NCBI GenBank assembly: GCA_964573995.1
Contig: CAZNLH010000013.1
Span: 1 to 64,000, forward strand
Length of the DNA: 64,000 nucleotides
Source of the DNA: CAZNLH01 sp964573995
GTDB taxonomy: Bacteria; Gemmatimonadota; CAZMKB01; CAZNLH01
Direction of reading: 5' to 3'
Shown here: positions 26,115 through 35,519 of the stretch, one piece after another
Layout of the letters: each line of letters begins with the position of its first letter
How positions within the stretch are numbered: position 1 is the first letter of the stretch
Program-made: the position numbers and the translations under genes
Notes under the pieces: generated by a model
What the model was told of the DNA's origin: nothing
What the model saw: only the letters and a program-made list of their open reading frames with translations
The model's database searches: none

Positions 26115-29100
26115 ACATTCGCTCCGATCGTTATGGTTCTCTGGCCGCTTTTCCGATTATTAACCACATTGTAATTGAACCTCAGGCCAGTCGTTATCCG
26201 CGAAAAATCGTAGTCCGCACTCGGTTCGATAGTCGTCGTCACATTATTGACTATCTCCGTGTCCGCCCCCCCTTCATGGAGAACCACTTCCCTGGATGAA
26301 TTGCGGGAAAAAGAAAGTTGCAACTTCAAGGCGCTCTTCCACCTGATCTTTTTCTTGGACAGGCCGGGTACCGGCAGGCCGAAGCCCTTCCTGGTGCGAA
26401 GGGAGTAGTTCAGGTTCAACTGGTGCCCCCCATTCTCCTTGAGGCTCGTGTTGCCGGAGCCGGTGAAATTCAGTGTTCTCGTCTCCCCCCGAGTGAAAGA
26501 GTAAGTTGCGGTCAGGCCGTTCTTGTACTGGCTTGACAGTGAGAGGAATGGAGTCCAAGAGACCCCTCGTGCGCTCGATTCAACACCATTGCTCCCTGTA
26601 CCTGATACCTGCCTGCTCTTTGAGTACTGTGAATTGAGACTGACAGCGGTCAAGTACCTCCTGATACTCATTGGAATCCTGAGACTTGGAATATCCAGGC
26701 CTACCTTTGGCCATGTGATGCTCGATGAAAAATTGGAACTGCCACGGAAGACGTTCTCTGAATGCTTCTCCGCGTACCCACTGTTTATCGATATGCCGAC
26801 CGGAAGGCTCATGCCCCCGTCGACGGATAGGTCCCGCGTCTTCCTCCTCTGCCTCGGCTCCAGGTCCAATTCTTTCAGGCCCAGTTGATAGAGCAGGGGC
26901 GGCTTAATAGTCACGTACTGATAATCGGTCATATTATCCCTGCCGAGCCTAAAGGTGACATTCTTAAACATCCGAGAGGCACGGCCCATACCGCGACGCC
27001 ACGCGCTCACGGAGGCCTTCTCCACCTTTGCCTTTTCCCTCTTCACCCCACGTCCACCAACATGAGTAACCTTTCCGGATACCTTACCCGCGACTCCTCC
27101 GCTCATGGCTGCGAACAACTTCGGCAGTCCGAGGTTTACAGTAAGATCCCTTTGGGTGTTGTTGTTGAACTTTCTCACATCCAGAGAATCGCTGACAGTG
27201 CGGCTTACCTGTGGGGTGTGATCCTCCACGTAGCGCGTGTTGAAACTGTACGATGGAGACAGCCACGACAGGACCTCCGGGGAATAAGTGTACTGTAGTG
27301 TCTGACGCCTGTTTATTTCTGTGCCGGTGTTGATCGACAAAATGCCGAATATGTCATTTACCCGTCTCTGGTCCAGGTCTCTTACCACCTGGAGTTGATA
27401 GGTACCAGAAAGAGATCGGAGCGGCCTGTGCTTGATAACAACTTCCCCCGTCGAGTAGAAGGTCCGGTAGGGTGTGCGGACGCCGCTGCGGGAGTTTATA
27501 CCGAGGCTATTCGATCGGTCGATTCTCCCCCCCAGGCTCAGGTTCCCCGGCAAGTAGCGGAACCTTGAAGTCTTAAGTCCCTCTACCAGAGAACTCTTCT
27601 TGACCAGGGAGGGCAACGGTAAGTGTCTCAAGAAACCGAACAAGGAGGATGGGAACAGTGGAAAGTCATAGTCCCCTTCAAAGGGGGTATTGTACCGTAC
27701 TTGGAGGTTGTCTCTTCGCTTGTTGCTCCTGGTGATCGGGGAGAGGTCCTCGGTCGAACTCGTGGAGAAACTCCCGGTTATCTTGTCCACCGTGGCCCGC
27801 AAGAGGGGATTGAGCGATGCCTTCTTCTTTGAGTAGCCTATCTTGACGGTCTCCCTGAAATGTTCCGTTCGTTCCTGCTCCTGGTCGGCCTCCCTGTGGA
27901 ATACAATGTCCGAGCCCGTCCTGTAGCGCGGGAGGCTCTTCCCCTGGCTCCTCGTGTACGTGAGCGGTATCGCAAGGCCCAGGGAGGCAGGTGCGAACTT
28001 GTCAACGTTCAGGGATGCATTGAAGTTGATATCACGCTTGGATAGGTTAGTCCTCTTCTGGTTCAACTGCCGGAACTGATCACCGCGAGCCTCGTAATCC
28101 ACGTTCACCCCACCCACATCTGCAAAGTCGGCGCTCATACCCACCCGGCGCGCCAGCCCCCTGTCCCGGATGACATCGGTCAGTCGCAACTCGTCCACCC
28201 AGATCTCGCCCGTAACAGGATCCGCGCTCTCGTTATCCACTCCAATGGCGAGTCTTCTGATATTTGTCAGGGTCGGGGTCCCCCTCACCCTGATATTCCC
28301 GCTTATTACATCTATGTCAGCCGGGTTATCCCCGGCCGACAGGGCGTCAAGTGCCTCTTTCTTGACATCCGTCAATGCCTGGAACGGGACGACCACCTCC
28401 TGCCACGCCGATGTAGGAGAAAAGGAGTACTCGTAATAGTTGAGGCTGTCCGTCCCTACCTGGAGGAAGAGATGTGGATCCTCAGCCACTCCACTGTTTC
28501 TCCTGACCCAGAAACTGATGGAACGGTAATCGATGTAACTCTGAGGAGTCAGGAGCGGTTGAACGGCAAGGCCAATGTGCCCCGAATCAAGGTTCTCGTA
28601 ACTCAAACTGAGTGATTGCTCGTTGATGACCTGGAGGCCCGACGGCAGACCACTGACCTGCTGGGGCACCACGCCTGGAGGAGAAAAGTAGTCTCCGTTA
28701 TCGTTCTTGTTCTTCACGGAAACCGCGAACTTCTCAGTGATGGGATCGACCGGGCCGCCGCTTCTATTCCGTATCCCCCTCTCCAGCCAACTGTTCCCTT
28801 CCACCTCTATGGAGCCGATCATGAGGTTGCTCTCGCCACTGAATCCCGTAAGAACTACCCTCAGGTGCTTTATCCGCCTGAAGTCGGGATCGCCATAACT
28901 CGTATAGAGTGAATCGTCCTTGATCGGTATCTGATATAGTTTCCACCCCGTGGCGGTGTTCTCGGAGATTATTTTGACCCTCGGGTCGGGGTTATCGAGA
29001 TCGATCTTGTACCGGAAGACCTTCTCATCGGTCTCCAGCGTGTTGTCGCCATTCAGATCTTCCGTGTCAAGGAAGGAATTCCCCTCGGTCCCATTGATCA

Positions 29101-31966
29101 TGCTGTAATTGCCACTGCTACGGTCGCTATCGGTGAAGCGGAAGTCATCGTTCCCATCGTCGCCCGACCCTACGCTCCAGAGGGCGTCATCCCCCGCAAT
29201 ACCATCCAGCCCTATGTCTTCGTTGAAGTCGAGTTTTCCGTCCCTGTTGAGGTCCTCCGTGTCGAGGAGTCCGTCGGGGCTCAGGACGTTTCCGGCGGCA
29301 TCGAACCGGAGCGCATCTTCGCTCACGGTTCCGATTTCGAACCAGATCTCGCCCCCACTCCCGTGCAACCAGATATCCAAGAATTTCTTCTCAGTGAAGT
29401 CGAGGCCGGAATTCGAGATCGGTTGGACGAGCGATCTCCAGGAATCTTCAGGGAAGACTGTGCTAGCAGGCGTGAAGTCCAGTGTCAGGACAGTGACCGG
29501 CTTGTTCTGTTCATCCGGCGGGACATTGGGATTCAAATCCTTTTTGAGGACCGTCCCGAGAGGCGGATTATACCAGATAAGGCCCCCTCCCTCACTCGGC
29601 TCCAAGCCCGCACCAGCCGGTGGGGAAGAGAGTTTCCAGGCGCGCCTCGACATTGAGTACGTATCGATCAGGCTGCTCCCCTCAAAGTCGTCTATGAATA
29701 CTTCCCCCTGAGTGTTCGGGTTCGGGAGACTCACCGCTACTTCTCCATTCAAGTCCAACTTGGAAAGGGCATCGGTCTCAACAAGAGGGAGGGCATTTGC
29801 CATGGATGTCATGACATTCGGCTTCAAGCCGATGTTGCCGTCCACTTCGCCGACTACCATCCTCTTCGACTCGTCCCCCAGGCGTGGGCGCTGATCGATG
29901 CTCTTCTCCGACTGGACCAGCCAGGTGGTAGAGACCTTTGAATCCTTCCGGACCTGATAATCCCCCCTGAGTCCAACCATCGTCACCTGAGACTGGGCGA
30001 AGAGTGGGGCATATTCATAGCCTATGTTGATCTTTGCATCGTTCGCGAGTATATCAGGGTTATAGAAGATTATCTGGCCTATCTCATAGATCATCTCGTA
30101 GTCCACGCCTCTCTGTAATGTCTTTCCATTTACCGTAACGTGTTCACTCCCCTCCATCACGTTCAGGACTCCCAGGTTGAATGAAGTCGTCCTGCTGCGG
30201 TAGCGCACCATGATCGAGTAGACATTGTTTTCGAGGCCGAGGTTTACCGGGCTGTCGTTGTAATACATCGCCCGGTTGGTATCTCCGATCGCCTCCGTCG
30301 TTCCCCTCTCTTTGCCGGGTTCATAGAACGGCTGGAGATCCGGGAAGATCAGGAGCCCCCGTTCAAAATCGACGTGGCTCAACTCGATCTTGCCGTCGCT
30401 GTCGTCATCCAGGCCGAAGATATTCAAATACGTACGCTTGACACCACTAACCTCCTCGTCGTAAATCGGGTTGCGGTCATCCCCCTTGTAGATCTCCACA
30501 TCCAAACTGCTCTCTATAATGTCCGTCGATCCCAGGTAATACTGGTTCCTCAGTTGATAATTCCAGGTCATAGAGGTCGTGTCAACCTCGGATGGCTTGA
30601 TCAATTTCAGGGTATAAGGTTCCTGAGAGAGATCGCCAACCTTTGTGCCTCCCACGGTCTCGTAAGAGACTGCTATGACCTCGTTCTCCTGGATGGCTCG
30701 GCTGAAGTCGACCACGAGGTTGCTCGGGTCGAGTGTATAGTCAGTGCCGTCACGTTGTAGGTCGAAGTAGCCGAACCATTCCTCATCCTGCCCAACGGAC
30801 GGATCGTTCGGGTCGATCCTGGCATACGCCTGAACCGCGCCACCCGTCCCCTCACTCCCCCCATCATTGTTGGTTCCGTTCAGGTCATCCACCCATATCT
30901 TGATGGTCTCCCGCTTGGGTGTCATGGAACTGTCTCCAGTGGCCAGGAAGTCCTGCAACACTCCTACGAGCGAGAAGTGATAGTTCTTTTGAAAATTGAA
31001 ATCCCTGATCAGGAGGGAGTCCTGGGACGATTGTCCCTGAAAGGACTTCTTCTCGAGTTTGTGCTCCTGTTTCGACGCCACCAGGCTAAAGTCGAGGTTG
31101 CCGAGTTTGCCCTTCGCCTTGGCACCGAAGAGCCCCTGGCTCGGAACGGTTCCAGAAATGAACTTCGATCCGGGAAGAGAGAGTTGGGTATCTCCAAGTT
31201 CTATCTCCTGGACTATCTCATCTTCGTCGCCCTCATAACGGACCCTCACCTGATTCTTGGTCTGAAACTCCCTTTCGCTGTCATGATCGACAAAGACATG
31301 TATCTTGTCGCCCACTGTGCCCTCGACGTTCACCTTTAAGATCTGGTCCATTTCAAGGCTTGGAAAGTGGGATGTCCTCCTGACCTCGTTGGCCGGTTCG
31401 GGATCAAGAAAGGTGGTTGTACCTCCAAAAGATATCTTGTTGCTGCCCTTGACCTTGAGTCCGCCCCCTCTCCCTATGACGGCCGCTATCGGCTTTGGAA
31501 TATCAACCGGTAGATGGATATCTGGAAGTAGCCCTTGATCCTCACCGTCCTGGGTCACCTGGTGAACTAAATTCTTCGAGGTAACCTTTATCCACGTATT
31601 CTTTAGGCCTTCCTTCCAGCCATCATTGATGTACTGATCCAGCGAATAGGCCTTGATATCGGTTATACCTGTGAGAGTCGTATCATAGCCGACCTCACTG
31701 AAGATCATGTTATCGTAGAAATCCAGCCTCAATCGCACGGAAAGAAGGCCCGTTCCCGGGTCGAAAATCGGCCCTCTTGCCTGGAGCCCGATCGAATTTA
31801 TGGATTCGTTCTTGCCGAAGAGGGAAGAAGTCGATAAATTGAACGAGGCATAGAGTGGCCTGATCTGTACAAGTACAGCCGCCCCAAACAATATAAGCAA
31901 TATGAGAGGAAACTTGTCGTGAAAAACCTTCACAGGAAAAGCCCTCTTCCCAGAATCCCCGGACAT
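26093..31966 (-). CDS. sprA: Giant SprA-like outer-membrane protein
   Basis: A 1957-residue protein with a signal-like N-terminus (hydrophobic 20-40, ending RPLYA). It has the family's repeated hallmarks: long beta-rich segments, DFSLVASKQEHK, the FNLGVLNVMEGSEHVTVNGK and GQIIFYNPDILANDAKINIGYEYAP region (about 590-660), and a C-terminus of amphipathic strands ending in Phe. SprA/Sov is the very large translocon barrel of the type IX secretion system in Bacteroidetes; relatives occur in other FCB-type phyla. Acidic EF-hand-like loops (DLNRDGKLDFNED, DLNGDNTLETDE) are inserted mid-protein. The downstream peptidase gene overlaps its end. No other type IX gene is in the window, so an identical role is unproven. 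Confidence 0.85.
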   Translation of the reverse strand: MSGDSGKRAFPVKVFHDKFPLILLILFGAAVLVQIRPLYASFNLSTSSLFGKNESINSIGLQARGPIFDPGTGLLSVRLRLDFYDNMIFSEVGYDTTLTGITDIKAYSLDQYINDGWKEGLKNTWIKVTSKNLVHQVTQDGEDQGLLPDIHLPVDIPKPIAAVIGRGGGLKVKGSNKISFGGTTTFLDPEPANEVRRTSHFPSLEMDQILKVNVEGTVGDKIHVFVDHDSEREFQTKNQVRVRYEGDEDEIVQEIELGDTQLSLPGSKFISGTVPSQGLFGAKAKGKLGNLDFSLVASKQEHKLEKKSFQGQSSQDSLLIRDFNFQKNYHFSLVGVLQDFLATGDSSMTPKRETIKIWVDDLNGTNNDGGSEGTGGAVQAYARIDPNDPSVGQDEEWFGYFDLQRDGTDYTLDPSNLVVDFSRAIQENEVIAVSYETVGGTKVGDLSQEPYTLKLIKPSEVDTTSMTWNYQLRNQYYLGSTDIIESSLDVEIYKGDDRNPIYDEEVSGVKRTYLNIFGLDDDSDGKIELSHVDFERGLLIFPDLQPFYEPGKERGTTEAIGDTNRAMYYNDSPVNLGLENNVYSIMVRYRSRTTSFNLGVLNVMEGSEHVTVNGKTLQRGVDYEMIYEIGQIIFYNPDILANDAKINIGYEYAPLFAQSQVTMVGLRGDYQVRKDSKVSTTWLVQSEKSIDQRPRLGDESKRMVVGEVDGNIGLKPNVMTSMANALPLVETDALSKLDLNGEVAVSLPNPNTQGEVFIDDFEGSSLIDTYSMSRRAWKLSSPPAGAGLEPSEGGGLIWYNPPLGTVLKKDLNPNVPPDEQNKPVTVLTLDFTPASTVFPEDSWRSLVQPISNSGLDFTEKKFLDIWLHGSGGEIWFEIGTVSEDALRFDAAGNVLSPDGLLDTEDLNRDGKLDFNEDIGLDGIAGDDALWSVGSGDDGNDDFRFTDSDRSSGNYSMINGTEGNSFLDTEDLNGDNTLETDEKVFRYKIDLDNPDPRVKIISENTATGWKLYQIPIKDDSLYTSYGDPDFRRIKHLRVVLTGFSGESNLMIGSIEVEGNSWLERGIRNRSGGPVDPITEKFAVSVKNKNDNGDYFSPPGVVPQQVSGLPSGLQVINEQSLSLSYENLDSGHIGLAVQPLLTPQSYIDYRSISFWVRRNSGVAEDPHLFLQVGTDSLNYYEYSFSPTSAWQEVVVPFQALTDVKKEALDALSAGDNPADIDVISGNIRVRGTPTLTNIRRLAIGVDNESADPVTGEIWVDELRLTDVIRDRGLARRVGMSADFADVGGVNVDYEARGDQFRQLNQKRTNLSKRDINFNASLNVDKFAPASLGLAIPLTYTRSQGKSLPRYRTGSDIVFHREADQEQERTEHFRETVKIGYSKKKASLNPLLRATVDKITGSFSTSSTEDLSPITRSNKRRDNLQVRYNTPFEGDYDFPLFPSSLFGFLRHLPLPSLVKKSSLVEGLKTSRFRYLPGNLSLGGRIDRSNSLGINSRSGVRTPYRTFYSTGEVVIKHRPLRSLSGTYQLQVVRDLDQRRVNDIFGILSINTGTEINRRQTLQYTYSPEVLSWLSPSYSFNTRYVEDHTPQVSRTVSDSLDVRKFNNNTQRDLTVNLGLPKLFAAMSGGVAGKVSGKVTHVGGRGVKREKAKVEKASVSAWRRGMGRASRMFKNVTFRLGRDNMTDYQYVTIKPPLLYQLGLKELDLEPRQRRKTRDLSVDGGMSLPVGISINSGYAEKHSENVFRGSSNFSSSITWPKVGLDIPSLRIPMSIRRYLTAVSLNSQYSKSRQVSGTGSNGVESSARGVSWTPFLSLSSQYKNGLTATYSFTRGETRTLNFTGSGNTSLKENGGHQLNLNYSLRTRKGFGLPVPGLSKKKIRWKSALKLQLSFSRNSSREVVLHEGGADTEIVNNVTTTIEPSADYDFSRITTGLRFNYNVVNNRKSGQRTITIGANVWMQFLF

Positions 31967-32252
31967 TCCCGCCGAATAAGGCCGGGAATCGGGATAGAAG
32001 AGATACTCCTCAAAAGGGATGAAACTCCGAGATCATCTCGGAACGATCCCGAGGAGCATCATGCTACATGTTACAAAACAAAGAACTGTAGCAATGCTTT
32101 TCCTTTTCAACACTCCTTGTCGCGGTAAAGGAACAATCACAAACAGCGGAAATAATATAATGCATGCGGGATATAGTAAGCAAGGGTACTTCGATCCGAA
32201 ATTCTTACACATGAAAGTTATCCAATGTTCCTTCCATGCATAGGAGGATTCC
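31967..32252. other. Divergent intergenic region sprA / lptF
   Basis: Holds the start regions of both genes. A perfect hairpin TCCGAGA-TCA-TCTCGGA lies at 32026-32042 within the sprA leader. For lptF, a TATAAT at 32156-32161 is about 90 nt before the start, but no good -35 accompanies it. No small gene seen. Confidence 0.45.
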
Positions 32253-33629
32253 TTGAAGATCCTTCATCGCTACATTTTAAAAGAGCATATCGGTCCCTTG
32301 TTCTTCTCTCTCTCTATCCTCATCAGCATCCTCTTGATGAACCAAATCGTAATACTCTTCGACAGGATCGTGGGCAAGGGGCTGCAATCGTCCGTCATCA
32401 TGGAGGTATTCTCCCTCTCCGTCCCTTTTATCTTCGCAACCACAGTGCCCATGGCGGTATTGGTGTCCACATTGTGGGCCTTTGGAAGGCTGTCGTCCGA
32501 CAACGAGATCATCGCCATGAAATCGAGTGGCGTCAGTCTACTCTATATCCTCCGCCCGCTCCTCCTGGCATCGTTTTTATTGACTGTCCTGATGATTTGG
32601 TTCAACAACGCAGTGCTGCCCGATTCCAATTACAGGCTCCGCTCGATCCTTCTCGACATATCATACCAGAAACCGACTGTAGATATCAAGGAAGGTGTCC
32701 TGATGGAAGACCTGTCGGGCTATAGCCTCCTGGTACAGAAAATAGACAGGCAAGATTCACGCCTTTACGACGTCACAATCTATGATAATTCCACGAAGGG
32801 CCTCCCGAGGATGATACTGGCCAATGAAGGGAAGATGTTCTTTTCAGAGGATCAAGAAGACCTGGTTATAAGATTGAAACACGGAGAAATCCACCAGGTC
32901 GACCCTGAAAATATGGGCAGTTATCAACGGGTTGCCTTCAACAGCCAGACCATCATCATAAAAAACGTTGGCGGCAGATTAAAGAGGCGCCATCACGGTA
33001 ATTACCGGAGTGATCGGGAGATGAACACCCAAATGATGCTGAACGAGGTAGTGGAGAACCGCAGCAAAATCAACTCCATCAAGTCTGATATCTACCGGGA
33101 AATGATGGCCGAGGTCGACACACTGTTCTTTCAATCTCTATCCAGGGACTATCTGCCCCTGATCGGCAAGATACATCGCTGCCCCATCGGCTTCACGAGC
33201 GCAGGCTCCCGGAGGAGTGCCAAGATATCGATGACATATCAGCAGAGAGAGAAACAGATAGAAGCACTGCAAAAGCGTAACGATCAACTCATGGTGGAAT
33301 ACTACAAGAAGTTCTCAATCCCTTTCGCCTCAATCGTATTCATCCTCCTCGGGGCCCCACTGCGCCTAAACTTCCGCAGCGGCGGTGCCGGGACGGTCAT
33401 CGTGCTCAGTCTCATCACCTTCATGAGTTACTATGTCTTCCTGACGGGTGGAGAGAACCTGGCCGACAGGGGTCTGATACAACCCTTCCTGGCCATGTGG
33501 GCCCCTAATATCTTCTTCGGCGCCCTGGGAGCCATACTCCTTCTGAGAACTGCCCGTGAGACACCTTTCCTTGACCTGAGCGTCTTTAACCCCATTAAAT
33601 GGTTCCGGAAGATGGTGAACATGCCTTGA
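32253..33629 (+). CDS. lptF: LPS export permease LptF family
   Basis: Inner-membrane half of the LptFG lipopolysaccharide extractor (YjgP/YjgQ family). N-terminal membrane segments (HIGPLFFSLSILISILLMNQ; FIFATTVPMAVLVSTLWAFGR with NEIIAMKSSGVSL), a periplasmic beta-jellyroll, then three C-terminal segments with FASIVFILLGAPL. At 458 residues it is longer than LptF from Escherichia coli, with a coiled insert (about 265-350) before the last membrane block. The TTG start follows GGAGG by 5 nt. It overlaps lptG by 4 nt. Which of the pair is LptF and which LptG is by order only. Confidence 0.88.
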   Translation: MKILHRYILKEHIGPLFFSLSILISILLMNQIVILFDRIVGKGLQSSVIMEVFSLSVPFIFATTVPMAVLVSTLWAFGRLSSDNEIIAMKSSGVSLLYILRPLLLASFLLTVLMIWFNNAVLPDSNYRLRSILLDISYQKPTVDIKEGVLMEDLSGYSLLVQKIDRQDSRLYDVTIYDNSTKGLPRMILANEGKMFFSEDQEDLVIRLKHGEIHQVDPENMGSYQRVAFNSQTIIIKNVGGRLKRRHHGNYRSDREMNTQMMLNEVVENRSKINSIKSDIYREMMAEVDTLFFQSLSRDYLPLIGKIHRCPIGFTSAGSRRSAKISMTYQQREKQIEALQKRNDQLMVEYYKKFSIPFASIVFILLGAPLRLNFRSGGAGTVIVLSLITFMSYYVFLTGGENLADRGLIQPFLAMWAPNIFFGALGAILLLRTARETPFLDLSVFNPIKWFRKMVNMP

Positions 33630-34705
33630 AAGTCCTGGACCGATACATCCTCAGGGAGTTCTTCAAGATCTTTGCCCTTGCAGTCGCCGGATCAACGCTC
33701 CTGACGACACTCGTTGACGTCATAGAGAAGATCGATACCTTTATAGACAAGGAAGCCGGCCTCTCCGACGTACTCTTGTTCTACCTCTACAAGGCTCCCT
33801 ACACGGCCATTCTCACACTGCCGGCAGCCATGCTGATCGCCACGATATTTGCGGTCGGACAGTGCAATCGCTGGAACGAGATCACGGCCATGAAGGCATC
33901 CGGGATAAGCCTGTACCGGGCCCTCTTTCCCCTCTTCATTACCTCGTTCCTGATCAGCATCCTCGTATTCATCATCGGCGAAACGGTCCTCCCTTTCACC
34001 AACAACGCCAAGCAGGAAATCTATGACCACCATATACTTAAAAGGGCCGAAGCGAGGGGGAAGACTACCTCCATCCACTACCAGGGAAAGCGGGGAGTCC
34101 TTTACTCGATCCAGCGATATCATGCAGACGAGGAGAGGATGGATGATGTAACAGTTGTCAGAAAAGACCCTCATGGCAAGTTGATCTATCGGATCGATGC
34201 ACGGAGAGGCGAGTGGAAGAAGAACCGGTGGCTCCTGAAAGACGGATACCTGCGCTACTTCACCACACGTGACGAGGAAGTCACCTTCCGATTTGCCATA
34301 CTCACTTCCAGGGATCTCAAAGAACGCCCCGGAGACTTCATGCAACCGCCCAAGAGGCCTGAAGACATGAATTACCTTGAATTGAGCCGCTATATAGACA
34401 ATCAGAAAAGGGAGGGGACCTCAACCTCGAAAAACGAAGTCTACTTGCGCCTCAAGATCGCCTTTCCCTTTGCAAACTTGATTATCGTGCTGTTCGGCGC
34501 CCCCCTCGCCACTATCTCCAAGAGGGGGGGGGCGGCCACCAACTTCGGTGTCAGCCTATTGGTATTTATCCTCTTCTGGGGATTCATTCAAATAAGCAGG
34601 GCCTTGGGGGATGGCAGCACTGTCCCGCCGATAATCGCCGCGTGGATACCTAATATAGTCTTCGGCTCCACAGGTCTGGCCATACTACTCAAGATCCGGA
34701 AATAA
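33626..34705 (+). CDS. lptG: LPS export permease LptG family
   Basis: Partner permease to the preceding gene. It has the same layout: N-terminal helices with ILREFFKIFALAVAGSTLLTT and ITAMKASGISLYRALFP, a periplasmic domain, and C-terminal helices with FANLIIVLFGAPLATISKRGG. I chose TTG 33626 because it overlaps the lptF stop as TTGA and gives the expected N-terminus (KVLDRYILREF), about 359 residues; an in-frame ATG at 33599 would reach further into lptF. It ends 13 nt before the convergent gene on the minus strand, with no visible terminator in between. Confidence 0.9.
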   Translation: MKVLDRYILREFFKIFALAVAGSTLLTTLVDVIEKIDTFIDKEAGLSDVLLFYLYKAPYTAILTLPAAMLIATIFAVGQCNRWNEITAMKASGISLYRALFPLFITSFLISILVFIIGETVLPFTNNAKQEIYDHHILKRAEARGKTTSIHYQGKRGVLYSIQRYHADEERMDDVTVVRKDPHGKLIYRIDARRGEWKKNRWLLKDGYLRYFTTRDEEVTFRFAILTSRDLKERPGDFMQPPKRPEDMNYLELSRYIDNQKREGTSTSKNEVYLRLKIAFPFANLIIVLFGAPLATISKRGGAATNFGVSLLVFILFWGFIQISRALGDGSTVPPIIAAWIPNIVFGSTGLAILLKIRK

Positions 34706-34718
34706 GGAAGCAAAGAGA

Positions 34719-35504
34719 TCATCTACTGTGCTCCCCATCCCAATCCATTGCAGGCGTCCCACCCAGTGCTTGTCCCACAAGGGAAAGATAATGCGCCAGG
34801 GGAAGGCACCATCTCCTTCCATCGGACAGGGAACCTGCAAACTCGAACATCTTGTCGACAACCACACTGCGCCCTCCCCTCCACTTCCTATCCCTGAATT
34901 CGGACAACAAACGGTCGATCCCCGCCGCCACCTCTCCTACGACCCGCACACGCTCATTCGGTTGTCCCGCAAGTTGAACCACGCTTCGAACAGCCAAGTC
35001 CATCAGGGACCGCTGGACCTGAACGAGCCCGGAAGGAAGATCCCCAGCAGCCTCTACTATGCCGGTCATCCCCCCGATAACGTCCGAATAGATTGGAATA
35101 ATCGACTGGAATTCCTCACGATGCAGATCGATCAGGAATCTATGAGAGAGAACGATGAGACCATCCGTGACGAGGAGTCTCATTCCGCCTTCATGCCCAT
35201 GATCCTGTGCAGGAAGGGGATTCGCCCTCTCCTTTGACTGTGTAAGGAGAGTCAAGTTCCTGAAACCCATTGATAGTGCCTCGATGGCGCAGCCTAACGG
35301 CGTCAAGTCCACGGTATTCAGGCCCAGGGCCCTTGAAGACAGGAGGAAAAATGATGATGGGTAATAGTCATACCCCCTTGGGAGTGGCGTGAACAGTTCA
35401 TCCACTAACCCGGCGGCAAGCGGCAGGGCTGGCCCAAGGCCCTTTCTTAGGGCCTTCGATACTACGTCAACCTCCGGGTAAGTCCTTGCAACAGGGTCAT
35501 CCAT
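34719..35504 (-). CDS. Uncharacterised protein, possibly degenerate polyprenyl-synthetase fold
   Basis: A 261-residue, helix-rich protein without signal or membrane segment. Segments such as SSFFLLSSRALGLNTVDLTPLGCAIEALSMGFRNL and MRLLVTDGLIVLSHRFL follow the spacing of helices in trans-isoprenyl diphosphate synthases (product-list, allylic and GD-type helices), but neither DDxxD aspartate motif is present, so it could not bind magnesium diphosphate in the normal way. The resemblance is by eye and weak. ATG 35504 follows GGGGAG and the gene starts 15 nt after alaS ends, so it is the last gene of recA-recX-alaS-this. Confidence 0.6.
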   Translation of the reverse strand: MDDPVARTYPEVDVVSKALRKGLGPALPLAAGLVDELFTPLPRGYDYYPSSFFLLSSRALGLNTVDLTPLGCAIEALSMGFRNLTLLTQSKERANPLPAQDHGHEGGMRLLVTDGLIVLSHRFLIDLHREEFQSIIPIYSDVIGGMTGIVEAAGDLPSGLVQVQRSLMDLAVRSVVQLAGQPNERVRVVGEVAAGIDRLLSEFRDRKWRGGRSVVVDKMFEFAGSLSDGRRWCLPLAHYLSLVGQALGGTPAMDWDGEHSR

Positions 35505-35519
35505 ACTCCTCTCCCCTTA

